NCBI RefSeq assembly: GCF_000003605.2
Contig: NW_003141312.1
Span: 316,047 to 340,843, forward strand
DNA from: Saccoglossus kowalevskii
Taxonomy: Eukaryota > Hemichordata > Enteropneusta > Harrimaniidae
Direction: 5' to 3'
DNA length: 24,797 bases
Part shown: positions 1-10,900 of the stretch, piece by piece
How the letters are laid out: each line of letters starts with the position of its first letter
Numbering within the stretch: the stretch's first letter is position 1
Translations under genes and position numbers: made by a program
The notes under the pieces: model-generated
Told to the model about the DNA's origin: nothing
Databases searched by the model: none
What the model saw: only the letters and a program-made list of their open reading frames with translations

Positions 1-363
1 TCAATTTTCGGAAATCCAATATGGCGGCCAAGGTCACAAGACCGCTAAAGATTTTTTTGCTGATATTTGCTAGACATGAGCTAATGATGCCACACAAAAA
101 AACCGGAAGTTCCTAGACCCTCAGAAAGTGGTGCAATTGAGCACTTCCGGTTTGTGTTCTACCCAAGATGGCGGCCAGGTCATGTGACCTACATGGCTGG
201 TTTTGGGGTATGAACCACAACTCATGGCCCTTTATCAGCATGCAGAATAGCAAATCAATCGCAGCATTATTTTTCAAGTTACAGTGGTTACAAAAAACGG
301 CGGAAAAATAATAATAAGCAAAGCAATTACAATAGGGTTTCGACCCATAGGGCTCGAAACCCT
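1..363. repeat. Degenerate unit-array repeat ending in a perfect hairpin
   Basis: This lies inside the last SMG1 intron and runs off the left edge of the window. Two diverged units start at 'atggcggcca' (20 and 168), each followed by an aggtca motif. Between them, arms of ACCGGAAGT/ACTTCCGGT (about 93-155) face each other across a roughly 30-base loop. The right end is a hairpin at 334-363: AGGGTTTCGA pairs perfectly with TCGAAACCCT around a cccataggg loop, and is followed by 'aa', giving a CTAA end. This build resembles the array at 5807-6770. The family is not recognised, and the left boundary is not visible. Confidence 0.6.
334..363. repeat. 10-bp perfect stem hairpin at a repeat end
   Basis: AGGGTTTCGA at 334-343 is the exact reverse complement of TCGAAACCCT at 354-363. 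The loop can form a further CCC/GGG stem around ATA. It sits at the boundary between the repeat and plainer intron sequence, so it is probably a structural terminus of the element. A function in RNA or in transposition is inference. Confidence 0.7.
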
Positions 364-604
364 AAATACAACATCCATCTAGTATGGTGCTACATGGTCT
401 GCTTTTTAACATTTTGAGCACGAAAGTTTTTTCACATTTCACAAAATAAATTTTGTTAATAATTTTGACTATGCCAAACAAAGCCATTACAGGAAATTGG
501 CCAGTTTATTACATGACTGCAAATTGTGTTGTAAATGTTATTTACATATCATTCACACTTTCACAACACTCAGCGCAAGGCAGTCAACTAGTAAAAATGT
601 TTAA

Positions 605-748
<144 letters not shown>

Positions 749-1219
749 AAATATAGTACGACCTGCTCTAAAAAGGGAGCAAGATCAAAGTTCCTCACTA
801 TATAAAAAGCAACAAGGAAAAACAAGGCCATTCGCCTAGAACAAGGTTCCTTGAGAAACAAAAAACGCTCTGTCAGTCATAACTGTTGACTATAACAGTG
901 CAAGACAGACCAGTACACCAATTAATATAATACAAAAGAAGACCAGATATCCAATCAAACAAAAGACAACCACCAAAACCAAGAGAGTCATGATGTCCCA
1001 GGTAGAGGGAGGTAGCCAGGGTACATCTTTGATTCTTGACGATGGCCTAGAAGATACTGTTCAGCGGTACCATGGCTTGGTTTCCACATTCCCATGTTTA
1101 TGAATACTACATCTACATAACCAATCAAAACTAGTTGACTAAATTACTGAGATTAGAAAAAGGGAGAAAAGAAATTGTATTCGTTACAGGGAATGATAAA
1201 GTCTTTTGACAATTTTTTT

Positions 1220-1238
1220 TTTATTATTATTATTATTA
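1220..1238. repeat. (TTA)n microsatellite after a T-run
   Basis: A T-tract is followed by six TTA/ATT repeats. It is a simple repeat in the presumed 3' UTR. Confidence 0.85.
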
Positions 1239-1430
1239 CTTTTCTGCAGTTTATAACAAAATGGATACATCATCACACACACACTGCAGTACTGACAGCA
1301 AGTAGATAGCTGTACAAAGGGTTAAATCATTTTGTTCTGTGATTATAAGGTAAAAAAAATGACATCGTTACAACATAAAAAAAAAACTTTATTAGCCACA
1401 TATGCACGATCTAAATCTTGGCACTCTTAA

Positions 1431-1463
1431 AATAAAAATTATTCAAAATCTACAAAAAATAAA
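1431..1463 (+). terminator. Candidate SMG1 polyadenylation signals
   Basis: Two AATAAA hexamers (1431-1436 and 1458-1463) are the first on the + strand after the SMG1 stop. Assignment is by position only. A-rich sequence makes chance hexamers common. Confidence 0.35.
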
Positions 1464-1500
1464 ATAATGTTGTATTTTTTATTTGCTCTGGTTGAGCCAT

Positions 1501-3354
1501 AAATAGATGACAAATGAGATGAAAGATGGGTTAGAACCATACACGTAGAAACTGCTTGAGGTTTGTGGCTATGATAATTGACTCTGACAACAATAGTTTT
1601 TTGTAATTGTGACTTTAGCATTTCCATGTCCCTAGTATTCCAGAAATAATAAGACTTTTATTAGTGATATTATTATCCATTATGGGGTTTATTGTATAAG
1701 TAGACAGTTGAGTATTCCGAGTTACTCCCCCTTTCTGTTGATTTAATGTATACATTATCCTATTATGAGCGTAGATTGCACTTTAGATATTGTTATTAAT
1801 TTTCTTTCTGCAAACACTATCATTGTAATCGTTTTTACTGACGTCTTATTAGGTAGGGCTCATCTATACCGTATATACACCAAGATATATATTAGTACTT
1901 TGTGACATAAGACTAAACATTGCACTTATCTTTCATTATTCAAAATATTGATTTAAGATATTGTTGTTGATTAGTGTGCACCCACTGTACTGCACATAGA
2001 TGGATATAGTTTTTTCAACTTTCCAGCAATCAACAAGTGTTAAATTCAGTGCATAATTATTACTGACTATCACAATGACATGCAATAAGGTCTTAGATGT
2101 GTGTCAGTGAAGTGTTGAACCCCTTATACTTTATATATATTTCTAGCACAGTTGTACAGGTATATATACAGTCTAATGTTGGAGGGTTTAATGAATTTTG
2201 AATTCCGAACAAGTTGAACATGTCTATTACCATGTTATTTTGATAATATTCTTGTATGCACAACTATACACATTACAGGTCATCATCTCAAAAGTGTGAA
2301 TTCAGTTTTATTTGATTTTATTGTATGGCTTACATTAACACCCCCCCCCCCACCACCACCACCACCACTCCATCGTCTAACAAGGCATACCCGGTAGTAC
2401 TGCATACCTCTGTTTGTCCCCAAATTCTACAGTAAATCAAAAATGAACCAGGATTTTTTTTTATATGGAGGTGGATAGGTTGAAAGTGTACTAAATAATT
2501 AGTTTTGCACAGTCAGTTGTTTCTATTGAAAATGAATTTGACTGACACTCTGTTTACATGAAGATGCCATTCCTAACTACTAGTGGTATACCTGGTAATA
2601 GCTATACTGCTATCAAAGAAAGTAGTCCTGTCAATGTATTGTTACTGTGATACCAACAAGTGGGCTGTGTGCATTGCCTAGCTCATTCGAAGAGTTGAGT
2701 CGAGACTGTTGAAAACTAACACTATCCACGTTTATGTCGTTGGTATGACAGTAATAGCTTTCAGACGTTACATATTTTTTTTTATTGGCCAGTTTGATTG
2801 GTTTTCAGTTTTGGAGCTTTGCCAACTGTATGTCCAGCACATTACAACAGATGTTGGCTACACGGTCTTGAACGTTACAAAACGGAGGAGTTTAAGATGA
2901 GAAGTAACATCTGTGAAATTATCAATTTGTTTACAGTCACATGATATCTCTGAAACTGTATTGATTTATACCAATTTTTCTTGGCCTAAAAGTCATCTGT
3001 CCCTGACCTCTATCAGCTAATGTAAATGGGGTTTCAGTCATATGTATTGCACTATTAACCATTGTTTTTTAATTCTTCCACTGTATAAGATGTATGTAGA
3101 ATCAGCTGTAAGTCTAGATTAAGGTGATATACAGAAGTTCCATGTGTCTTGTTCCAATATCAAGTGATACTATGTGTGTTATATTTTATTACATTTAAAC
3201 GTTAATCATTGTAGGTGCAATTTCAGTCAAAGGTTATCTTTTAATAACACCATGGAACTATAAATCATCTTATGTAGAAACAATTTTACTGATGTCTTGA
3301 GAAGCACACGTCTACTTCAGTCGTGGCGCTGTTTCCCTAATCAGTTCTTTGAAA
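1501..3354. other. AT-rich intergenic or 3' UTR sequence, no gene seen
   Basis: No exon-like open frame with plausible splice sites was found. The stretch contains short TA-rich tracts (about 2130-2170) and a C-run/CCA microsatellite at 2341-2369. Short open frames here are within chance expectation for this base composition. Confidence 0.5.
2341..2369. repeat. C-run plus (CCA)n microsatellite
   Basis: About eleven C residues run into six CCA/CAC repeats. Confidence 0.9.
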
Positions 3355-3505
3355 TACTGTAAAATACTTTATTTTCGCTTGGAATTAATTTGAACATAAA
3401 AGCCAGCGAACATGCCTTTTTTCCTATATTTTACAGTCAACGAAAACATCCATAATGTCTTTTCAGCAAAAATTAATTCCAGCTAAAATAAAGTATTTTA
3501 CAGTA
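3355..3505. mobile_element. Foldback MITE, 151 bp, TA-flanked
   Basis: The left arm begins TACTGTAAAATACTTTATTT and the right arm ends AAATAAAGTATTTTACAGTA, with further pairing across GGAATTAATT. The arms are near-perfect inverted repeats of about 37 bp. Reading the ends as TA-CTGTAAAAT...ATTTTACAG-TA gives a TA duplication, as for Tc1/mariner-type elements. No coding capacity is present. The superfamily assignment is inference. Confidence 0.75.
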
Positions 3506-3645
3506 AGCACATTCACAGATTGGGTTACATGTCATTTGCTAAGATCCAAAAAAAATTACCGGTAGATTTATTTCTGGTCCGCATGCACTTAAGTTCCAAA
3601 GTCCATGCTTGGATTTTTTTTTATTTGAAACAAAGAAAAAAAAAA

Positions 3646-4192
3646 GATGTATGTGCCTGCCGTTGGTGGTGCAATATCTTGTTGACGCATGCATAGACCA
3701 ACTTGAACTTTTCTTGATGTTTCATTAAAAAAAAAAGATGTATGTGCCTGCCGTTGGTGGTGCAATATCTTGTTGACGCATGCATAGACCAACTTGAACT
3801 TTTCTTGATGTTTCATTAAAAAAAAAAGATGTATGTGCCTGCCGTTGGTGGTGCAATATCTTGTTGACGCATGCATAGACCAACTTGAACTTTTCTTGAT
3901 GTTTCATTAAAAAAAAAAGATGTATGTGCCTGCCGTTGGTGGTGCAATATCTTGTTGACGCATGCATAGACCAACTTGAACTTTTCTTGATGTTTCATTA
4001 AAAAAAAAAAGATGTATGTGCCTGCCGTTGGTGGTGCAATATCTTGTTGACGCATGCATAGACCAACTTGAACTTTTCTTGATGTTTCATTAAAAAAAAA
4101 AGATGTATGTGCCTGCCGTTGGTGGTGCAATATCTTGTTGACGCATGCATAGACCAACTTGAACTTTTCTTGATGTTTCATTAAAAAAAAAA
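3646..4192. repeat. Tandem array: six copies of a 91-bp unit
   Basis: Units start at 3646, 3737, 3828, 3919, 4011 and 4102. The period is 91, except one 92 where the A-run has eleven instead of ten bases. Copies look otherwise identical. Each begins 'gatgtatgtgcctgccg' and ends 'gatgtttcatt' plus a run of A. Such identity implies recent amplification or homogenisation. A decayed part-unit follows at about 4193-4270. Minus-strand open frames across it repeat one peptide in different registers and stop at the A-run unless it has eleven bases. I therefore treat it as non-coding satellite. Confidence 0.95.
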
Positions 4193-4270
4193 GCTTCACA
4201 ACAACATGCTTGCAAGTTTTTTTTGTTTACATTCGCACAAATCGACTTTCTTGATGTTTCATATAAAAAA
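4193..4270. repeat. Decayed part-unit flanking the 91-bp array
   Basis: It shares 'tttcttgatgtttcat' and an A-run with the array units, but its first half has diverged. It shows that an older array existed before the present homogenised copies. Confidence 0.5.
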
Positions 4271-5131
4271 AACCCACAAAACCCCCTCACTGAATCGGTT
4301 TTTTTTTTTTAAAGAAACTTTGGACCAGAAACGGATCTGTTTTTTGTTTTTTTTGACCTAATAAAGCATAATGTGTTCATCTATTACATGTAGGTAGGGT
4401 CATTTTACCATTACATGTGAACTAACTCAGATGGGTATGAATTATCTTATTGCATGTTAATATCTACTAAATGTAAGGTGAGCTCCATCAGGATTTTTTG
4501 TTTTGCTTCAGGCATGTTAGAACTGTATTTCAATCTGCTTAATATTATTGAAACCTACTATAATCATTCTTTAGTCAAATGTGTGGCACATTGCGACTTG
4601 CACAAGACACTTTGTCTTTACATTATTAACTGCCTGCTTTCTATCAAAGACCTCAACTTCAACAGTATACAAACAAATTATAATTGTCTGATACCAAGTT
4701 GTATTTCTCTGTTAAGTATCCCATTTCTGTGATGGGGTCACCGGTGAATTTAGTCTATTTGTCCAGATCTAAATAGTTTACCTGGCAATGCACCTATTCT
4801 AGTGTAGTGGTCATGACACCAGTTCCATTTAATTGTATTTTAATATTAAACATAGTACCTTCAAATTCTGTTCTAGTTTTTATGTTTCTATTGTGATTCT
4901 TAAAAATGTAATGTTTTTTTTTTTTAAGTTTTGTGATTTTAGTGTTGTATTCTCTTATTACCCCTGAAAAAAAATTAATAAATGTACATGTAGTTCGTAC
5001 AGAAAAAAAAAAAGGACTAGTTGTATTTATTTTGTTCTGACAATGTTTATTTATAAAGTCGTACAAAAATACATTAAACAGTTATACAACTTTTGCAATA
5101 ATAAGACATTCTTGCATAGTAAGACTGTTTT
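4271..5131. other. AT-rich intergenic stretch, no gene seen
   Basis: Homopolymer A and T runs are frequent. A 92-codon open frame on the + strand at 4454-4732 is hydrophobic and Cys-rich, has no splice context, and is not longer than chance allows here. AATAAA hexamers occur at 4360 and elsewhere but cannot be assigned. Confidence 0.4.
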
Positions 5132-5137
5132 TTTATT
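5132..5137 (-). terminator. Candidate poly(A) signal for the 5279 exon
   Basis: AATAAA reads on the minus strand about 140 bases downstream of the stop at 5279-5281. It is relevant only if that exon is real. Confidence 0.25.
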
Positions 5138-5278
5138 TAGACAGTCAATCTGTTCATATTGTCATGATTGATAAAAGACTGTAGATTAGCAATCTTTGTC
5201 TCCTCACTCAAAACCACTCTAGCTGTAAATTACAGCGATCACCAAAATAAACTGATTAGGCTCCTGGACGCAACCATT

Positions 5279-5554
5279 TTAACAAAGGTTACTCTCGTAC
5301 AGTGAAAACTGTTCACATGGCGAGTTGATGTGATTTATGGATTTGAATTCAAAGTCGTATTTGAGTGACAGTACTGCGTGAAAAATGACATTGAATCCTT
5401 TGAGTTTAAGTTCTCCATTTGGAGCATGCTGGTCAAAAATATTCCTGGTAGTGGGACTTTCAATATGCAAGTTAATTGTTCTCAAATTCCAACTGTTGAA
5501 GGCAATGTTGCGAAGGAGATAATGGTATTTCTGATCAGTTATTTTCAGCGCCTG
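5279..5554 (-). CDS. Possible terminal exon, unrecognised
   Basis: The minus strand is open for about 90 codons and ends in TAA at 5279-5281. The likely exon begins after 'ccattgttacag' (acceptor near 5555) with codons for QALKITDQKYHYLLRN. Later residues include HIESPTTRNIFDQH and GELKLKGFNVIFH. Amino-acid use is varied and protein-like, unlike the A/T-run products nearby. A minus-strand AATAAA lies about 140 bases downstream. Against it, an open frame of this length is expected by chance a few times in 25 kb of this composition, and no upstream partner exon was found. No family was recognised. Confidence 0.3.
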   Translation of the reverse strand, partial: QALKITDQKYHYLLRNIAFNSWNLRTINLHIESPTTRNIFDQHAPNGELKLKGFNVIFHAVLSLKYDFEFKSINHINSPCEQFSLYESNLC

Positions 5555-5806
5555 CTGTAACAATGGTTGACATGATTTACAATACTAGTCAAAACAGAAA
5601 TGTGGGTTTATCGTATACTTAATTTAAAATTATTTCAGAATAAACAATTATTAACTTTTTTCTTAAAATGTGAATTTTAGATACTTCAAACTGCATATCG
5701 ATGAAAATCAATTTTAATGTGTAATCTTTGCATACATGTCTCAATTTCAACTGATTTCTGTTATTTTTATTATCTGTGGATTCTGACAGCGAAATTGAAA
5801 CTTTCA

Positions 5807-6770
5807 TTAACAAGTCATTGTTAATGACACAGTCCCCGTCCAAAATTTTTTGATCTGATGAAGTCATTGAGAATAGATTGAAACCATTAATATGAAGTGG
5901 ATTTGTAAAAAAATTATGATTTAGTGCTTTTACATGAGAATTAGACATAGGGCAGTCATATTGAGTCAAATTACAAAAATAATGTTCATGTTGATGTATC
6001 TATCTATCTGGTATACTGTCTTTGTACAAAATTTAAACAGAAACGCTCATTGCATTCATGCAAAAGTAGGCATGGGTACCATGAAAAACAAAATGACCGC
6101 CAGTCGGCCATATTTGTTCGAATCACGGAAAAAATATGACGTGCACCTATAACCCAATGTGTATGATCACCATACCAACTTTGATCCAAATCGGCCTAGT
6201 CATATATGAGAAACAGCTCCAGACATGTAAAAATGACGATTTAGCACTTTTACATGAAAATTGGGCGTCAGTCAGCCATATTGAATCGAATCGCAAAAAT
6301 CATGTTGGTGCAGATGTATCTCTTGGTATACTATCTTTGTACAAAATTTAAAGAGAAATATTCATTGCATTCAAGATAAAGTAGCATGGGTACCATGAAA
6401 AACAAGATGGCTGCCAGTCGGCCATATTTGTTCGAATCATGAAAAAAACATGACGTGCACCTACAACCCAATATGTATGATCATCATACCAACTTTGATC
6501 CAAATCGGCTCAGTCATCTCCGAGAAACTGCTGCAGACACGTTTAGGTATCAGAAATAGCAAATTTTACATCCAAAATGACCGCCAGTGAATCATTTTTG
6601 CTTCGATCATAAAGTAACTTGACGCGCATATGTAAGACATTATGGATTGTCTTCATGTAAAGTTTGAATGAAATCCGTCAATGGGTGTCCGAGATATAGC
6701 TCTGGACGTACGAACGGAACAAACCCAAATTAATAGTCCCCGTTTTCGGACTTCGTCCGAACAGGGACTA
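5807..6770. mobile_element. Non-autonomous unit-array element closed by a hairpin
   Basis: Two direct copies with period 320 start at 5918 ('gatttagtgcttttacatga') and 6238 ('gatttagcacttttacatga') and run to about 6543. Each contains 'catgggtaccatgaaaaaca', 'gccagtcggccatatttg' and 'tttgatccaaatcggc'. Inside each copy are two diverged half-units of about 150 bp, and a fifth diverged half-unit runs to about 6715. The right end is a compound hairpin at 6734-6770. The left end carries AGTCCCCGTCC (5831-), which can pair as a short inverted repeat with the right-end AGGGACT. No real reading frame is present. The short open frames here are repeat shadows. Confidence 0.7.
6734..6770. repeat. Compound terminal hairpin
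   Basis: The outer arms TAGTCCC/GGGACTA pair perfectly. The inner arms TTCGGAC/GTCCGAA pair perfectly around TTC. The end reads GGGACTAAAA, so a CTAA follows the stem, as at the 334-363 hairpin. Confidence 0.8.
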
Positions 6771-7467
6771 AAAACCAACATGTTGATTAATAGCATGCGC
6801 ATCATGCAATCTGATTGGTTGAATTGGCCTATCCATGTAAAAATATTTTTTAGCAGATATATTTAGAAATTCCGAATAGAAAAGTTTTTAGTTCCCTGGT
6901 TGAATACTCCACTCACAATAGAAGGGTTGATTTTGATTTGATATCAACTTGTAGAATAGATATTTATGAATGTTATCTCCAGGGATATCTTACAATATTA
7001 GTACGGATACCAAGGTGTTAGTGAACATCCATAAAAACATCTACATTCTGTGACATGTGCCGCACAACACCTGAAACGCTGCTGAACCTTCGTTGGCAAA
7101 CAAAATTATTTATATAAAACCATTTTCAATTGTAAATGGGTTTGTCAATTTACAAATACTTTTGATCCATTCTACTCGTTCCAGATACCAATTCTTCAAA
7201 TGGAAGACTAGTATTATTTTTTTAAAAAAAAAAGCAAAATACAGAATATCATAAAAAAAAAACATGCTTTTACACAAACTTTGGCCATGCTGCATTCACA
7301 AAAACAAGCACACAACAAATCCATAATCTTTATCCTGTAACTCTTGCATTATCATTCAAAATATACACCTATTTATATCAAAATTGAAAACAGCATGACA
7401 GGAAAATATAGAGAGATCTGTGGAAAGTATTAAATAAGATTGGATGGAATATATTTAAATGACATAC
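6771..7467. other. Intergenic, no feature seen
   Basis: AT-rich sequence with A-runs near 7220-7262. Neither exons nor clear repeats were identified. Confidence 0.4.
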
Positions 7468-7604
7468 TGGCGGCGGATCCAGAAATTCGGTAAGGGGGGG
7501 CGTGCTCCCATTGACGTGCCAAAGTCCGCGCACCTCTGGTGGGCTGGATTTGTCAAATGATTTGTAAATTTGTTTTCTTTGCACGCCTCCCCCTAAATCC
7601 ACGC
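7468..7604. mobile_element. Small GGCGGATCCAG-type inverted-repeat element
   Basis: The left end is 'ggcggcggatccag' followed by 'ggggggcgtgc'. The right end 'gcacgcctccccctaaatcc' is its imperfect inverse. It is GC-rich in an AT-rich setting. It resembles widespread animal DNA-transposon derivatives whose ends read GGCGGATCCAGGGGG. The superfamily is not determined. Confidence 0.55.
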
Positions 7605-7817
7605 GTGCAAGTACTGTTTAAATACTGGGACGGAATTAAAAAAAACAGGATGCCACATATATATTTGCCCAACATGATCCAATGTGAATTAGTTCGAACT
7701 CATTGAAGTGCCACAGTCATTGCAATGCAGCATGTTCTATGTGGATCTGGTATGGCAAATGTTGACACGTGGTGGAACCACCCTCCTGATTTCCGGCAGT
7801 GTTAGGAAAAGAAAATA

Positions 7818-7850
7818 TTTATTGTAGCTAAAAAGAAAGTGTCATTTATT
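7818..7850 (-). terminator. Candidate poly(A) signals for the 232-residue gene
   Basis: AATAAA reads on the minus strand at 7845-7850 and at 7818-7823, within about 50 bases of the stop at 7866. This would give a very short 3' UTR. Confidence 0.5.
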
Positions 7851-7865
7851 ATTTGAAAACAGATG

Positions 7866-7975
7866 TTAACCCAAAACAAAGTAGTCATGGTTATCTCTTC
7901 TATAACCATTGTATAAAACTCTATTTCCTGATATCCTGTGGTGATCTTGAGGTATCTCAGGTCCTATTCGCCGAC
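7866..7975 (-). CDS. Exon 4 (last) of the 232-residue gene
   Basis: After the acceptor tttatag it completes Gly197 and continues RRIGPEIPQDHHRIS to a C-terminus of HDYFVLG and TAA (7866-7868). The phase matches exon 3. Confidence 0.85.
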
Positions 7976-10900
7976 CTATAAATACAATATTAGAGTGTAT
8001 GAGTGAACGATGATGCACAGAGCAATGGAAGCATAATTGCAGTTTTTTCACTACTGGAATAAACTTGTCAATGGAAATCATTTTAACTTTACATTAACTC
8101 ATAATAACATAAGAGACCAAATTGAATGTCTGTTTGGTTGTTTCCAGTTAATATATGAATAAAAATATAACGCATTGGTATTAATTTAGTGTTTATCAGT
8201 TTGTAATATTGAGGCAATGCTGTACATTTGATAGCTCAACAAACATTTTGAAATCCAAGATTTTTTTATTTGCCAATGGAAAATCAGTTATTTTTTTAAT
8301 GTAACTCTCAATAAATTATTATTGTTATGTAATTATGGTTAAAGAGTCTCAAAGTCATATTTTATGCTTACCATTGATAATATTATGTCTGATGTGAGCT
8401 GGGGTTGGTCTAGCTTCTCCTGGTCCCCTTTGCATTCCTAATCTATCATGTACATCAGTATATGAACTCCAGTAATTAGGTTGCCAATTTCTTCTTACAA
8501 GTACATCCTGCATATCAGCACCTCGCATATTAAATGATCGGTTGACTAAAGATGGGTAATGAGTTTCGTTGGGCTGTGAGATAAACAAATATTTACAATT
8601 GAAATAGCAAACAGTACAATTTTGCAGTGATTTGCACTTAAAATATGGTTGATTGGTTAAAAGACTTATTATTTTATCAGGACTTACATGTGTGGTTTCC
8701 TTTGACAGGTAATTTCCACCATAGTGTGTATTATAAAACTTCTGTCTGGTTATACCGATGTCAAAATGTGAGGAATGCAGAGATGGGCATGGCAATGGGC
8801 GCACTGCAGGACTGACTGACTTACTGCCACCAAATGCCTGAAAACAAAAATTTAGATTATTAGATCAGTCTGTAATGCATTCACTAATAATTTTCTCAGC
8901 AGGTTGAATTGAGCAGCATTTTCTTTATTATTATTATTGATATTTCATTATTGTTATGTAATATTCTATTCTATCCTTTCTGACAGTATAAGTTGTGTAA
9001 TAATAATAAAGATATGATTATCACTGTGCATACAGGTAGGTACTCTCAGCATACCTGTTGCCGGTTGTGAAGAATTAGAAGTTGTATGCGAAAACAAATT
9101 CTATTTTTCTTAAAATTAATTGTTTAAGTTGAAATAATTAGTATATAAAACCACACAATCAAGCTGGTGTGTAATCTCTCTAGACATTCATATTTGAGGT
9201 AACCACCAGGTGTGTGACTCGTAAAGTGTTTAATATTACATTGTTCTTTGTTTATCAGATAATTCAATATACATTGCAACATACCCCAAACTTAATGTTA
9301 ATTTGCACAGAAAGAAATTCTGGAAAACAAATCCTGCAGGGATTGATTAAAAAAACAAAAACAAATCTGCAAGACTAAATCTTAGAGAAAAAAATATATT
9401 TCACATAGTGTAAAAAAGAACAAAACTGAGTGAAGGAAAACAAATTTTACACAAATTGTTCTGTTGTTGCCTATCCCAGAGTTTCTAATGGTCCATTCCA
9501 GGGTCAGACAGGGGTCAATTTATACAATTACCGTATATCTCACTCACTCACTTGCAAAAAGTAGCTGTCATGTTTAAAATGTAAGTGGTTAAAATACAAT
9601 GATAAAAGAGCCATACTTTTAATACAATTTCAGTGATTGAATGTAATAGCATAACCCAAACCTATGTACAATGTCTTGGTTTCTGGATTCTTTGAGTTTG
9701 AACAAATTTACAATTGGAAGCAAAGTCCATATTGTTCTTAGTTACAAAGAAATGTCTTTGTCAACAAAGCATTCAACTTTATGTTCCATTAATCTAGACC
9801 ACTCAAAACCGAGTATGAACACAGCTTGACCATATATTAATAATAACATTAAGCTTACATCTTGGATGAACTAAATGCTATATAGTTATCAGAAACACAA
9901 TTTACTTCTAAATCAAATAGGACAACACATTGATTATAGCTTGATACTGAGTACAGTTGCTAAGTGAAAATACAATGCTAACTTTTTTCAATTGGCAAAT
10001 AGTATTGAACCAATGCGGAAAACCATGCATGTTGACAGTGTTTTGTACTAGGTAATTTCATTGCAAACTACGATATACATTTACATTTTGTAAGAGTAGA
10101 GGTAATAAAATAAAAAGATTTTGTTTCTCATCGTAAGAAAATGGGCAATGAAACAGTTTTATTTTATTTATTTTTTGTATTAAGATTAATCAATACTACA
10201 ACAAGATACAAGTTCAACAATTAAAATGTAATAAATAATTCTTTCAAATATATGTATCACAGGTATATTTTGATCCACAAAACCTCTGAAACAAACATTC
10301 CACTTTACTTGGTGCACTCAACTAATATTTGAAATTGAAAAAAAAAATTGTTTGAGGTGCTGGTTTGTCGGCCTAATATAGTTTACTCCTTAATAAGAAT
10401 CACTGTAGAATTAAATTTTGTGATCAAATTGCATGTAATGTAATTTTGCAGGTATTATGTTTCACGGTCACATCAGACTAATCAAAACAAAGAATGACAG
10501 ATCTTTAGTATGAAATTTAGCTTTACTACACTGACCAGGCATGTGTAGCTATTGCTGCAACTATCAATTTTTTTTTCTAAGATTTTCTGCGTCATAAGTG
10601 ACAATTTGTAATGGCCACTGCCAAAATGTGGACAGTTAAAAGCATAGCATATACACTATATACCAACGTTGTACATTATATCACTTGCAAGTGAAAAAAG
10701 ATGGCCACAAGGTTGCATCCAGGTTTACAGAGAATCTATTGAAATCCAGTTTTGTCAAGCAATTACGGTACAAGATGACAACCTACGAAATGTCAAATGT
10801 CAAACGCCACCTTAAGAGGCTAAACCTCTCTCTCTGACAGACTCTACTCACCTATTTCCCATAATAGTGTATGGAGAGTGTCATAATTTTCCATGGTCAC

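Larger units (their letters stand above)
749..1500 (+). other. Probable SMG1 3' UTR
   Basis: This non-coding, AT-rich stretch follows the SMG1 stop codon. The first consensus AATAAA hexamers are at 1431-1436 and 1458-1463, about 0.7 kb downstream of the stop. It contains a (TTA)n microsatellite near 1220-1237. The true 3' end could be further on, because vertebrate SMG1 transcripts have long 3' UTRs. Confidence 0.5.

Noticed and set aside
334..363. Bacterial-type terminator
   Set aside because: The window is eukaryotic, there is no U-tract, and the hairpin sits at a repeat boundary within an intron.
3646..4192. CRISPR array
   Set aside because: The units are directly adjacent with no variable spacers, in a eukaryotic setting.
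3589..4290. Long minus-strand open frames with a repeated peptide across the 91-bp array
   Set aside because: They are one satellite unit read in rotating frames, and they stop at the A10 run except where one copy has A11. No start or splice context supports translation.
5619..5969. 116-codon minus-strand open frame
   Set aside because: Its length is within chance for this AT content, it is Lys/Ile/Asn-heavy, and it overlaps the repeat at 5807 onward.
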